Origin: Bacillota bacterium
Lineage (GTDB): Bacteria > Bacillota > Clostridia > Acetivibrionales > DTU013
DNA: 64,000 nt
NCBI GenBank assembly: GCA_023426125.1
Contig: JAFABI010000049.1
Coordinates: 73,562 to 137,561 of the forward strand
Reading direction: 5' to 3'
Part shown: positions 16,863 through 25,274 of the stretch, one piece after another
Layout: every line of letters begins with the position of its first letter
Position numbering within the stretch: the first letter of the stretch is position 1
Position numbers and translations under genes: made by a program
The notes under the pieces: model-generated
Database searches by the model: none
Seen by the model: only the letters and a program-made list of their open reading frames with translations
What the model was told of the DNA's origin: nothing

Positions 16863-19120
16863 AAAAACAAAAAGAATCCGGGTGGCCAATTCCCGGCAAG
16901 CCCTTGCATCCTTTTGCCGAGGCTGCGAAGATTGCGGCTGTTTATCTGGTAGTCGGGTTTTTATGGATCACCCTTTCGGATATGCTGATTGCCAGGATCT
17001 TTCCCGACATGGCTTCTTATCTCACGGTTGAGACTTACAAGGGCTGGTTCTATGTGGTTGTAACTGCAGTGCTGCTGCTTTTGCTGGTCAGGAGCCTGGT
17101 CAGCCGACTCAAGCATCAGCAGGAGCACTGCAGCGAACTGGCGGAGCAGCGCACCGCCGGGATGTATGAACAAGAGCTTTTCCGTTCACGCCAGCTCTTC
17201 AAGGAATTGATTGATCACGCGCCCATCGGGATATACTGGAAGGACCTGGACGGCAGGTATCTGGGCTGCAACAAGGCAATGGCCAATAGCCTCAAGGCAG
17301 TACCTGAAGATATTGTGGGAAAGACCAACCGAATATTCATGGATGAAGAGCAGGCCCGGCAGAATACCGAACTCGACCGGCAGGTCCTTGCGTCGGGGAC
17401 TGCCCATAAAAACCTCCAACAGATGCTCATTACCCGGCAGGGAGAAAGGCGTTTTTTCAATATAAACAAGGTGCCTTTGCACAATGAAGCGGGGGAGGTT
17501 TACGCACTGCTGGGCGTATTGGAGGACATCACCGAACAGAAGCGCCGGGAGTTTGACCTGGTACAGGCCCAGAAGGATGCAAGCGCCGCCAGCAAGGCCA
17601 AAAGCGAGTTCCTTTCCCGCATGAGCCACGAGATCCGCACACCTCTCAATTCCATCATAGGTCTGACCCACATCGCGCTGGAAGCGGTTAGCCTGGAAAA
17701 GATCAAAGAGCTTTTGCAGAAGATGGATGCCTCCTCCCGTCATTTGCTGCTGATCATCAACGATATTCTTGACATTTCCCGCATCGAAGCAGGGAAAATG
17801 TCCGTCTCCAGTGTCGTCTTCGATATGACGGCCGCGGTGGAGGAAACCGTAGGAATCATTCTGCAGCGCACCCAGGAGAAAAAACAGCATATGGACCTTT
17901 TCATCGATCAGGAGCTTCCGCGGTTTTTCAAGGGCGATCCCGTAAGGTTCAGGCAGGTATTGATGAATCTGTTGAGCAACGCTGTCAAATTCACGCCGGA
18001 ACAGGGAACCATTGCGGTGCGCGTCAGCATGTTGCGGAAAATTGACAGGGAGGTCTTGCTTCGGTTTGAGGTGGAGGACAACGGGATCGGAATCCGCGCA
18101 AACCAACTGGAACTGATTTTCAATCCCTTCGAGCAGGCAGACGGCACTTCGACACGGGAATATGAGGGGACAGGACTGGGACTGTCCATTTCAAAAAGCA
18201 TTGTGGAGCTTATGGGCGGAGAGATCAGCGTCACAAGCACCGAAGGAAAAGGCAGCGTATTTGCATTTACGCTCCCACTGGAGCTTTGCGAGGAAGGACC
18301 GCCGACCCTTGACGTCGCCTTTGAGGATCTGCGGATGCTTGTGGTGGACGACGAGCCGGAAACCTGCAGTTACATGGAAGCAATGCTCAGGCGCTTCCAT
18401 GTGGAGGTAATGGCCGTACAATCGGGAGAAGAGGCGGTTGCATGCGCTGTGGAAGCAAAACAGGCCGGAAGGGAGTTCCATGTCGTGTTTATTGACTGGA
18501 ACATGCCCGGTATGAACGGTGTGGAAACGGCGCAGGCTATACGGAAAATAGGCTGCAATCCCATTGTAATCATGTTTTCCATGTGCGATTACGCCGAGAT
18601 CGAGCCGCAAGCGAGGGCGGCCGGGATATCCATCTTCCTGCCGAAGCCTATTTTCCCCTCCAACCTGCTCAATACGCTTTATCAGATCACCGGAGGGCCT
18701 CAGCGCCGCCCGGAGCAGGATCCAGGCATAACGGAGGATATTTTTGCAGGCAAGCGTATTCTTGTGGCGGAGGATGTAATGATCAACCACTATATCCTCA
18801 GCGAGATGCTGGCGAAAACGGGAGTGGTCCTCATCCCGGTCACCGACGGTCAGCAGGCCTTCGATGCCGTTTGCACACCGGAAGCGGCTTTCGACGCTGT
18901 TCTTATGGATGTGCAGATGCCCCTGATGGACGGCCTGGATGCTACGCGCAGAATCCGGTCGCGCCCTGGGGGAAAACAGCTTCCGATCATCGCCATGACC
19001 GCCAACGTCTTTAAAGAGGATATCGACAAAGCTTTGCTTGCAGGCATGGATGACCATCTTGGCAAACCGATAAACCGGGAGGACCTGATTGAAAAATTGC
19101 GCAAGGCAATGAAGCTTTGA
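16859..19120 (+). CDS. Hybrid sensor histidine kinase (PAS-HisKA-HATPase-REC-REC)
   Basis: 753 residues from the ATG overlapping the HPt stop, with GGGAGGG upstream. Two membrane helices (~23-47 and ~63-82) have only a short external loop. A PAS domain (~112-228) ends LEDITEQKRR. HisKA has SRMSHEIRTPLNS (His257), and the ATPase has LMNLLSNAVKF and EDNGIGI. REC1 at ~490-605 has DWNMPGMNG and REC2 at ~625-740 has MDVQMPLMDG. The tiny loop argues for sensing within the membrane or by the cytoplasmic PAS. It is the source of the phosphorelay formed with the two upstream genes. Confidence 0.92.
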   Translation: MKKQKESGWPIPGKPLHPFAEAAKIAAVYLVVGFLWITLSDMLIARIFPDMASYLTVETYKGWFYVVVTAVLLLLLVRSLVSRLKHQQEHCSELAEQRTAGMYEQELFRSRQLFKELIDHAPIGIYWKDLDGRYLGCNKAMANSLKAVPEDIVGKTNRIFMDEEQARQNTELDRQVLASGTAHKNLQQMLITRQGERRFFNINKVPLHNEAGEVYALLGVLEDITEQKRREFDLVQAQKDASAASKAKSEFLSRMSHEIRTPLNSIIGLTHIALEAVSLEKIKELLQKMDASSRHLLLIINDILDISRIEAGKMSVSSVVFDMTAAVEETVGIILQRTQEKKQHMDLFIDQELPRFFKGDPVRFRQVLMNLLSNAVKFTPEQGTIAVRVSMLRKIDREVLLRFEVEDNGIGIRANQLELIFNPFEQADGTSTREYEGTGLGLSISKSIVELMGGEISVTSTEGKGSVFAFTLPLELCEEGPPTLDVAFEDLRMLVVDDEPETCSYMEAMLRRFHVEVMAVQSGEEAVACAVEAKQAGREFHVVFIDWNMPGMNGVETAQAIRKIGCNPIVIMFSMCDYAEIEPQARAAGISIFLPKPIFPSNLLNTLYQITGGPQRRPEQDPGITEDIFAGKRILVAEDVMINHYILSEMLAKTGVVLIPVTDGQQAFDAVCTPEAAFDAVLMDVQMPLMDGLDATRRIRSRPGGKQLPIIAMTANVFKEDIDKALLAGMDDHLGKPINREDLIEKLRKAMKL

Positions 19121-19196
19121 CGCCATTTATTCTTTAATTTATTAGAAGAAGGCTCAAAAATGTTCTTGTAAAGAAGAAATTTTCTCCTTCAAGATA

Positions 19197-19226
19197 TTGA
19201 CAACAACTTTTATATTGATTTATAAT
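19197..19226 (+). promoter_or_regulatory. Promoter of toxI-like RNA
   Basis: TTGACA (19197-19202), an 18 bp spacer and TATAAT (19221-19226) precede the short repeat and terminator that mark a type III antitoxin RNA. Confidence 0.8.
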
Positions 19227-19233
19227 TAAGATA

Positions 19234-19298
19234 TCAGGAGAGGTTCTACCAATAAGTGAACATTCAAAAAGTGGTTTTCAAAAACCACTTTTTGTTTT
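19234..19298 (+). ncRNA. toxI: ToxI-like antitoxin RNA (single repeat) with terminator
   Basis: After the promoter comes one unit running from about 19237 to 19266 that contains AGGTTCTACC, then AATAAGTG and CATTC. From memory this parallels ToxI repeats of the ToxIN family (AGGT..CTACC..TAAGTG..ATTC order). A strong terminator follows and then the toxN reading frame, which is the known order promoter, antitoxin repeats, terminator, toxin. Known loci carry several tandem repeats; only one is left here. That fits the broken state of the toxin gene. Confidence 0.65.
19266..19298 (+). terminator. Terminator between toxI and toxN
   Basis: AAAAAGTGGTTTT and AAAACCACTTTTT form a near-perfect stem with a tiny loop, followed by GTTTT. 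In type III systems this terminator sets the antitoxin to toxin ratio. Confidence 0.85.
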
Positions 19299-19313
19299 AG
19301 GTTGAGGGATATA

Positions 19314-19868
19314 ATGGAAATATATACTTTGAGTACTGCCTATGCTAAATACCTACAAAAATTTGACAAAAACATTCTCAACAATGAGGATAAAGATGGT
19401 GGGATAAGGAAGTATGTTGGTATAGTTTATAATATTAGTTCATTTAACTATTTTGTTCCTTTAAGTTCTCCAAAAAGGTAAAACAGTTATTAGAAGAAGT
19501 ATTGTTCCTATACATAGAATTGTTATTAGGCAAGGAAATAGTGAAAATTTTTAGGGAAATTAAGATTTTCTAATATGATACCAGTTCCAGATAGTGAGTT
19601 AACACTTTTAGACATAGACAGCCTTACAGACTTAAAGTATAAAAATATGTTAAATACTCAGGTCATATACATAAGAAAAAATACTACAACCTTACAGGAA
19701 GACCACGCAGAAGTTATCTATAATCAGAAAACAAAAAATTATCCCAATATTGGTTATTTGAATAGTACTGCTGATTTCAAATTATTGGAGCAAAAAATGC
19801 TTGAATATGTAGCTGCTAAAGAAATAGTTGAAGGTAAAGAACAAGCTTCTGCCCATAAACAGGAATAA
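19314..19868 (+). pseudogene. toxN: toxN/abiQ type III toxin, frameshifted
   Basis: The frame from ATG 19314 (GAGGGA upstream) reads MEIYTLSTAYAKYLQKFDK.. then YVGIV..FNYFVPLSSPK and stops near 19481. The expected continuation, IRRSIVPIHRIVIRQ, is in another frame at about 19488-19553. A third frame resumes as LRFSNMIPVPDSEL and runs to 19868. Together these give the N-terminal, central and C-terminal parts of a ToxN/AbiQ endoribonuclease (about 170-180 residues) in the right order. Two small indels, one near 19480 and one in the T-run near 19550, break it. It should be inactive as RNase unless these are sequencing errors. Confidence 0.8.
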
Positions 19869-20018
19869 TGTACATAAAAGGAGTGTCAAAAATAGCACTC
19901 TTTTTTATATTCAATAGGCTGTAATATCTTTCTAAATGCCTTCCTCCATTTGTCACCCTTTTTTCACCCTGGGTGTAGCATCTCAAAATAGGTAAAAGTC
20001 TTCTTACTAAATATAGGC

Positions 20019-20087
20019 TGAAACTCCGCTGAGGTAAGGGAAATTTGTCTGCAACCGACAAATTTCCTTTGAATTAGGTCGTTATAA
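20019..20087. repeat. ~70 bp palindromic repeat, copy A
   Basis: Contains the stem GGAAATTTGTC / GACAAATTTCC, then TTTGAATTAGGTCGTTATAA. A second copy lies at 33440-33507 with roughly 85-90 percent identity by eye, including the flanks. It overlaps the last codon and stop of the Spo0E-like gene. Confidence 0.75.
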
Positions 20088-20243
20088 CTGATGTTTTTCA
20101 TAAAACTGTACAATCAGGGTATCAAGCTGTTTGCTGATTTCATACAGCTGCTCATAATTTGAAAAATCATCTTCCTCTAACATTTTATTTAAAACTGCTT
20201 GCAATTTAAGTATTTCATCCTTCATAGCCTGTTTATCGCACAT
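20082..20243 (-). CDS. Spo0E-like aspartyl-phosphate phosphatase
   Basis: 53 residues, start ATG at 20243 with AAGGAAG nine bases before. Two predicted helices carry the Spo0E signature in YEISKQLDTLIVQFYEK, with the Ser-Lys-Gln-Leu-Asp core that in this family inserts into Spo0A and removes its phosphate, delaying sporulation. The first helix spans about residues 7-24. It is too short for usual gene-length limits. It faces away from the XRE regulator at 20481, and the same pairing occurs again at 34830/35046. Confidence 0.8.
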   Translation of the reverse strand: MCDKQAMKDEILKLQAVLNKMLEEDDFSNYEQLYEISKQLDTLIVQFYEKHQL

Positions 20244-20245
20244 TA

Positions 20246-20418
20246 CTAACAACTTCCTTTTTTCTTATCTTGAATAGGATTGTAAATGGCTACTGCAACA
20301 AAGTCAAAATCAACATTTTCCCTCCAATCTGACATGTTTTTCATAAATACATGACTAGTATAGGTAGATCTTACTAATGCGTCGAGTGTTAAAACACTGT
20401 AAAGATCATCTAAGTGGT
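20246..20418 (-). pseudogene. Possible 3' fragment of an unidentified gene
   Basis: About 57 codons without a stop lie just before the Spo0E-like start, reading NHLDDLYSVLTLDALVRS.. and then WRENVDFDFVAVAIYNP to a TAG at 20246. The composition looks protein-like, but no good start exists apart from an internal ATG (20344) without a ribosome site. I do not recognise the family. It may be the remains of a longer gene whose 5' part was lost, or a 32-residue peptide coupled to the Spo0E-like gene. Confidence 0.35.
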
Positions 20419-20471
20419 TTTAACACCTTGATAGATTTCACCTCAACATATATTTTCTATAGTATAGGTAG
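20355..20471. promoter_or_regulatory. Candidate operators upstream of XRE paralogue 1
   Basis: GTGTTAAAACAC (20386-20397) and GTGGTTTTAACAC (20414-20426) form an inverted repeat. TAGTATAGGTAG occurs twice as a direct repeat, at about 20356 and 20460. Either could bind the adjacent regulator. Part of this lies over a possible gene fragment on the other strand, so it could be incidental. Confidence 0.35.
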
Positions 20472-20480
20472 GTGAAATAT

Positions 20481-20828
20481 ATGGGCGACATTGCAAAAGT
20501 TGTTGGTGACAGGATAAGAATATATAGAACAGAAAAGGGTTTAAGCCAGGAAGAATTGGCACATAGAGCAGACATTGATGCTTCCCATTTTGGAAAAATG
20601 GAGAGGGGTGAAGTAAACCCTTCCTTGAGCAGTCTGGAAAAAATAATCAGTGTCCTGGGAATTACCTTAGAGGATTTGTTTAGGGATATACAACCCTCAA
20701 CTGGAAGCAAGGACAATACAACTCTTTCACTCTTAATAAACAAACTCAATACTTTAACTGTAAAAGAGCAAAAATTGGTATTAACCCTTCTTGATATACT
20801 ATTCAAGTTAATGAAACATAAAGCCTGA
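20481..20828 (+). CDS. XRE-family transcriptional regulator (SinR-like), paralogue 1
   Basis: 115 residues from ATG 20481 (AGGTAGGTG six bases before). The helix-turn-helix at ~5-62 has RTEKGLSQEELAHRADIDASH and ends LEDLF. A C-terminal helical part ends FKLMKHKA and probably dimerises. It is closely similar to the next gene at 21081 throughout (well over half the residues by eye), so the two are a tandem duplication. It is divergent from the Spo0E-like gene. Inverted copies of GTGTTAAAAC upstream (20386-20426) may be operator halves. A hairpin (AAGCC../GGGCTT, 20820-20850) overlaps the stop and looks like a terminator. Confidence 0.88.
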   Translation: MGDIAKVVGDRIRIYRTEKGLSQEELAHRADIDASHFGKMERGEVNPSLSSLEKIISVLGITLEDLFRDIQPSTGSKDNTTLSLLINKLNTLTVKEQKLVLTLLDILFKLMKHKA

Positions 20829-21080
20829 TAGGGAAAAACCTGTTGGGCTTTATTTATGGAAAACATCAACAATTTCCCCATTTCTATTCTTTTTTAGTTA
20901 GCACCAAAAACTTACAAATAAATCTCTCCCATAATGGCAAAATTTTCATGTATATGTATTAGTATAGAAAAAATTTGTATCTGTGTCAACCTCTCCGGTG
21001 CATAATCTTAAAATATATACTCTAAAAAATCTTGCCGGATTTACCATCTGCAGATAACTTGTCTATTAGTAGGGGGTAAT

Positions 21081-21431
21081 ATGGTGACTGATATATCAAA
21101 AATTGTTGGAGACAGAATAAGATGTTTGAGGACTGAGAAAGGTTATAGTCAAGAAGAGCTTGCTCATAGAGCAGGGGTAAGCACTTCTCATATAGGAAAG
21201 CTGGAAAGAGGGGAAAAAAATCCTTCATTGAGTAGTATAGAGAAAGTAATAAATGCTTTAGGGGTTACTTTTGAAGATTTATTCAAATATATACAACCAT
21301 CCTTTGGGGATACTGATAGTACAACACTTTCCCTTTTAATGAACAGGCTTGCTACATTGAGTGTAGATGAACAAAAGCTGATGCTAGAACATATTGACAG
21401 CCTATTCAAATTGATGAAGCACAAAGCCTGA
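21081..21431 (+). CDS. XRE-family transcriptional regulator (SinR-like), paralogue 2
   Basis: 116 residues, ATG 21081 with AGGGGG upstream. The helix-turn-helix has RTEKGYSQEELAHRAGVSTSHIGKLERGEKNPS, split here as RTEKGYSQEELAHR and AGVSTSHIGKLERG, and ends FEDLFKYIQ. The C-terminal helices end in FKLMKHKA, as in paralogue 1. It has its own 250 bp upstream region and its own terminator (AAGCCTG..CAGGCTT, 21424-21455). The pair may bind similar sites and act together or in competition, as SinR-like proteins do in sporulation and biofilm decisions. That role is inference from the Spo0E-like neighbour. Confidence 0.88.
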   Translation: MVTDISKIVGDRIRCLRTEKGYSQEELAHRAGVSTSHIGKLERGEKNPSLSSIEKVINALGVTFEDLFKYIQPSFGDTDSTTLSLLMNRLATLSVDEQKLMLEHIDSLFKLMKHKA

Positions 21432-21460
21432 TAGGTTTTTACCTACCAGGCTTATTTAGG

Positions 21461-21558
21461 AGCACCGGAAATATTACTTCCGATTCTTTTCTTGGGAATG
21501 GAGCGCCAAGCGTAGTTCCCAGGAAAAGATTATCGGAAGTTATATTTTCGCCAGTGCT
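21461..21558. repeat. ~98 bp long palindromic element, copy 1
   Basis: ACTTCCGAT..TTTTC-TTGGGAA (21476-21498) and TTCCCAGGAAAAGATTATCGGAAGT (split: TTCCCAGGAAAAG + ATTATCGGAAGT, 21516-21540) pair closely. The outer arms AGCACCGGAAATATT and ATATTTTCGCCAGTGCT also pair. A related element with the same outer arms is at 30051-30144. It has no coding capacity and resembles a miniature inverted-repeat element or a strong structured RNA. Confidence 0.6.
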
Positions 21559-21800
21559 TAATTTTGCTTTAAGTCCTCCTGGTCATACATAAAACTTATC
21601 TATAGTTTAATACTCCTTAAATTCAATCATAGAGCCTTTCCGGAGCATTCCTGAAGGACAATGATTAATTGCAAATTATGCAAGGCAAAAGCCTTTCTTT
21701 GCATATTACTGTAGGCTTCCAGAGAATGTACTAAACAAAATATCTCACAAAAGCCAATGAGAATATGTTACTGACAGCATTTCAATCGGAAACCCGACAC

Positions 21801-23078
21801 CTAAGAGGTGGCGGACTGCTGGCATTCTTCAAAGCACTCGTCAAATACTTTGCTCAAAGCATATTTGGAAGGAGCTTCATCCCGGCGGGTTATCCACTTT
21901 CCGCAAGTAAAGTCGGGGAAGGGCACCGGCATGCTGCCCAGGGCGATGGAGTCCTCCGACAGGCAGGTAATCGCCATCCAGGTGGCGGTATCATAGACGT
22001 CAATCGGTGGGGGAGTATTGTTTTTGACGCTTTCAAAAAACGCCTGGAGCACAAGGAAATCCATGCCGCCGTGGCCACCCTTGACACCGGCGTTCCGATA
22101 CTCCTTCCACAATGGGTGTTCATACTTTTCCATATACTTTTCCAGAGGCTCCCAGGATGCATCAAGATTGCTCCAATCTTCGGCGGGAGATATGCCGTCA
22201 ATATGAATCGCCTTTTTGTCCTCCATCCAGATTGCCTTTGTTCCCTGAACCTTGCCGCCTCTTGAGTATACTCTGGGCAGTGTGGTGTCATGAGTCAGCA
22301 GCACGGTTTCTCCATGGGCGCACTTTATCATGGTGGTAACGACATCGCCCTGGGTAAAGTCCAGCTTTGCATGGTCATGGCCGGCACCCTTTTTATCAAC
22401 AATCCATTGGTGCAGGCCCCTTGCTTTTGACGCCATGGAGGTCAAAGTGACAAAACGGTTTCCCCGGTTAATGTCCAGGTATTTTGCAATTGGGCCGGCC
22501 TCATGGGTCGGGTATATTTCACCATTCCGGTGCAGGTAATTGCCGAAGCGGTAATGGCGGTTTTCAAGGCCCATTGCCACCTCGCTGCGCAAATCGTGAT
22601 GGTATCCTCCCTGGCAATGCACCAGTTCTCCGAAAACACCCTGCTTCACCATATTTAAAATGGCCATTTCTTCTTTTCCATAACAGCAGTTTTCCAGCAT
22701 CATGCAGCTGACGCCGGTTTCCTCGCTTACGTTTACCAGTTCCCAGCATTCATGCAGCGTATAGGCGCCACCGACTTCTATCCCCACCGGCTTGCCGGCT
22801 TTCATGGAAGCTAAGGCAATCTCCCTGTGGGACGACCACGAGGAAGGAGTAATGACACAATCCACATCGCTCCTTTTTACCACCTCCCGGTAGTCGCCAC
22901 AGGAGGCAGGCTTGTATCCGCATTTCCCCAATACCAGGTTTGCGGCTTCCTCCATCCTATCCTCATATAAATCACATACGACGGTGATTTTTACATCCTC
23001 CATATCACAAATACAATCCATCAGACCCTGGCCTCGGCCGCTGACGCCGATTACTGCCACATTTACCTTCTTATTCAT
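21801..23078 (-). CDS. Gfo/Idh/MocA-family NAD(P)-dependent oxidoreductase (long form)
   Basis: 425 residues, ATG 23078 with GGGAGGT five bases before. The N-terminal Rossmann fold begins VNVAVIGVSGRGQG. The GVEVGGAY stretch near 95 replaces the usual EKP motif. The C-terminal sugar-binding half has YPTHEAGPIAKYLDIN and NTPPPIDVYDTATWM. Length and the HEAGP loop resemble the group containing GH109-like N-acetylgalactosaminidases and related dehydrogenases, so it may be a redox-cycling glycosidase rather than a plain dehydrogenase. It is divergent from the AraC gene at 23456 and probably controlled by it. Substrate unknown. Confidence 0.82.
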   Translation of the reverse strand: MNKKVNVAVIGVSGRGQGLMDCICDMEDVKITVVCDLYEDRMEEAANLVLGKCGYKPASCGDYREVVKRSDVDCVITPSSWSSHREIALASMKAGKPVGIEVGGAYTLHECWELVNVSEETGVSCMMLENCCYGKEEMAILNMVKQGVFGELVHCQGGYHHDLRSEVAMGLENRHYRFGNYLHRNGEIYPTHEAGPIAKYLDINRGNRFVTLTSMASKARGLHQWIVDKKGAGHDHAKLDFTQGDVVTTMIKCAHGETVLLTHDTTLPRVYSRGGKVQGTKAIWMEDKKAIHIDGISPAEDWSNLDASWEPLEKYMEKYEHPLWKEYRNAGVKGGHGGMDFLVLQAFFESVKNNTPPPIDVYDTATWMAITCLSEDSIALGSMPVPFPDFTCGKWITRRDEAPSKYALSKVFDECFEECQQSATS

Positions 23079-23455
23079 TGCAACCTCCCGGTTTTATATT
23101 TTTACCTGTAATCTTTTGCGAATCGGTATTGTGTCCGGCCTTTACCTGCAAAGACCGGAATCCTTGTTTTTCATAACCTGGAAGCACTCATGCCGACGCT
23201 GCAAAATTTTTATGGCAAAAGTGTTCCGCGAAGGATGCATATTGCGCGTCCGCATACGGTTGAAAGGCCAATGACCGCCCCTTCATAGATTGGATTCACG
23301 TAAATTTCCATGCCATAATTTTGCCGCAGCGCCGCCAATGCTTGCTACACTTTAATTATAGTGATAATATAGACTATGTACATGAAGAATATGGCTGTTT
23401 ACCTGTAAATTTTTGCTGTTGTCCCATTTTGAGTGCAGGGAAGGTTGAAAAATGC

Positions 23456-24322
23456 ATGCATAGCTATGGCGGAACGGTTCTGGAGGATGATGTATACCTT
23501 GGGCGCCGGGATGATAAAGTGCCTTATTTTATAAATAGCAGCGGGTATATCAAGATTGATGATTACGATGTTTCCTTAAAGCGGACCAGAGTGGATTACT
23601 ATTTGATCTACCTCATCAACGGGGCAGGCCACTATATACTGGGCGGCGATACAATTACCGCAAAAGCCGGAAGTATTATACTGTACAGGCCGGGCCAGTA
23701 CCAGGATTACTATTACAAAGCCTTCGAGAAAACAGAGCTTTACTGGATCCATTTTACCGGCAACCAGTTTGAAAACCTTTTAAACGAGCTGGAATTGACT
23801 GACGGTAATATTTTCCGGGTTGGAATACACAGGGAATATATAACGCTTTTTGAAAGCATCATCCACGAACTGCAAATTAAAAGCCCGCCTTTCCACCAGT
23901 TGTGCGCAAGCTATCTGCTGCAGCTCCTGTCTTCCTATTCGCGGGCTGCAAAGCGGTTGAAAAGCGGAGAAAAGACCCCCGGGAACAGCAACATGGAAAA
24001 GGTCATTAAAGCCATGAACGAAGAATTCCAGCAGGAGCACGCCGTTGAGTATTATGCCGAAATGGCTAATTTAAGCCTTTTTCAATTCATTCGAAGCTTC
24101 AAAAAGCTTACCGGGTTCACACCCGCCAGGTATATCGAAAAAATCAGAATTGCAAAGGCCAGGGAGCTTTTGCGGGATTCAAGCCTCTCCGTTGCGGAAA
24201 TATCGGCCATCGCCGGCTACAAGGACCCGTTTTATTTCAGCAAGGTCTTTAAAAAAGCTTCCGGCATCACTCCTTCAGAGTACAGGAACAGTTCTCCCGG
24301 TCCGGTGAAGGAAGGCATATAG
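23456..24322 (+). CDS. AraC-family regulator with cupin-like ligand domain
   Basis: 288 residues from ATG 23456 (AGGGAAGG upstream). The frame is open back to a TTG at 23321, but a likely promoter (TTGCTA, 17 bp, TAATAT, near 23341-23370) lies inside that extension. The N-terminal beta domain (~20-150) has GAGHYILGGDTITAKAGSI. The C-terminal double helix-turn-helix (~190-285) ends GYKDPFYFSKVFKKASGITPSEYR. It is divergent from the oxidoreductase at 21801-23078 and convergent with the next AraC gene. Confidence 0.88.
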   Translation: MHSYGGTVLEDDVYLGRRDDKVPYFINSSGYIKIDDYDVSLKRTRVDYYLIYLINGAGHYILGGDTITAKAGSIILYRPGQYQDYYYKAFEKTELYWIHFTGNQFENLLNELELTDGNIFRVGIHREYITLFESIIHELQIKSPPFHQLCASYLLQLLSSYSRAAKRLKSGEKTPGNSNMEKVIKAMNEEFQQEHAVEYYAEMANLSLFQFIRSFKKLTGFTPARYIEKIRIAKARELLRDSSLSVAEISAIAGYKDPFYFSKVFKKASGITPSEYRNSSPGPVKEGI

Positions 24323-24332
24323 GCCAGGCCTT

Positions 24333-25187
24333 CTATCTTGCTGCCGAAGGAGGCGTCTTCTTGTATTTCCTGAAGATGCGGCTGAAGTAGTTGGCATCGT
24401 TGAAACCCGTAGCCATTGCGATCTCGGTTATATTCATATCGGTATTTTTGATCAGCATCTCCGCTTTATCGATACGCATGCCGTTAATGTATTCATTCAC
24501 GCTCCTGCCGGTGAGCTTTTTGAACAAATGGCTGAAATGGTCCCTGCTCAGGCAGGTGATGGCAGTAAGCTGATCGATGGTGATTTTCTCCATGTAGTTT
24601 CGCTCTATAAATTCAAGCACCTGGTTAAGCCGGGCAAGGTTCTGGGTACGCAATTTATATTCCTTCTGCGTCAGAACTCTATCCACATGGTTTCTCAGCA
24701 GCAGGACCAGCAGCCTGTAGACGTAGGATTTTATGGATAATTCAAACCCCGGCTCCTTACTTTCATATTCCGACGCAATTCCTTTTATGCACTCGACTTC
24801 GGTGGTGCTTCCGCTTATTTTATTGGAGAACAGGATGAGGTTTTCTGCAATAGGGGTAATGTACTTCTGCTCGCAGTTTCCGTCAAAGCTGCCTTTGATG
24901 AGGGAAGGGTCCACGGCGATATAGTCGTAGATCAGGGGGCCTTCCGTGCAATAGCCGCAGTGCAGCTCATTGGTGTTGACAATGAGGATATCTCCGGCAG
25001 CTACGTCGATGGACTTTGCCTCGCACTCGATGACACCCTTTCCTTCCAGGAAAAACAACATTTCCAGTTGTTCATGCCAATGGGCGCTGAAAACGGGACC
25101 GTAATGATCACAGAAAAAACGTGTGACATACAGGGGAAAACCTTTATCCTCCAGATATGTTTTTTCATATAAAGAGTAGTTCTTCAT
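24333..25187 (-). CDS. AraC-family regulator, paralogue of 41118-42008
   Basis: 284 residues from ATG 25187 (GGCAGGAG upstream; the frame extends to 25253). The cupin part has HWHEQLEMLFFLEGKG and GDILIVNTNELHCG. The helix-turn-helix part ends GFNDANYFSRIFRKYKKTPPSAAR. It is strikingly similar to the regulator at 41118 (shared NELH, YITP, a GFELxIKS stretch and LRNHV). Each paralogue sits next to a paralogous Gfo/Idh/MocA gene. It is last in the minus-strand run DegT, ceramidase-like, oxidoreductase, AraC, and probably controls it. Confidence 0.88.
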   Translation of the reverse strand: MKNYSLYEKTYLEDKGFPLYVTRFFCDHYGPVFSAHWHEQLEMLFFLEGKGVIECEAKSIDVAAGDILIVNTNELHCGYCTEGPLIYDYIAVDPSLIKGSFDGNCEQKYITPIAENLILFSNKISGSTTEVECIKGIASEYESKEPGFELSIKSYVYRLLVLLLRNHVDRVLTQKEYKLRTQNLARLNQVLEFIERNYMEKITIDQLTAITCLSRDHFSHLFKKLTGRSVNEYINGMRIDKAEMLIKNTDMNITEIAMATGFNDANYFSRIFRKYKKTPPSAAR

Positions 25188-25274
25188 ATGCTGCAAACTC
25201 CTGCCACCAGTTTTTTTAAAAAAATAAAAACAGGATTGTAGTGTCGGGGCCAACCCCCTCTTATTATTGTATAC

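Noticed and set aside
18191..19126. 311-residue minus-strand frame opposite the hybrid kinase
   Set aside because: Covers the receiver domains of a gene with full motif support; no start signal.
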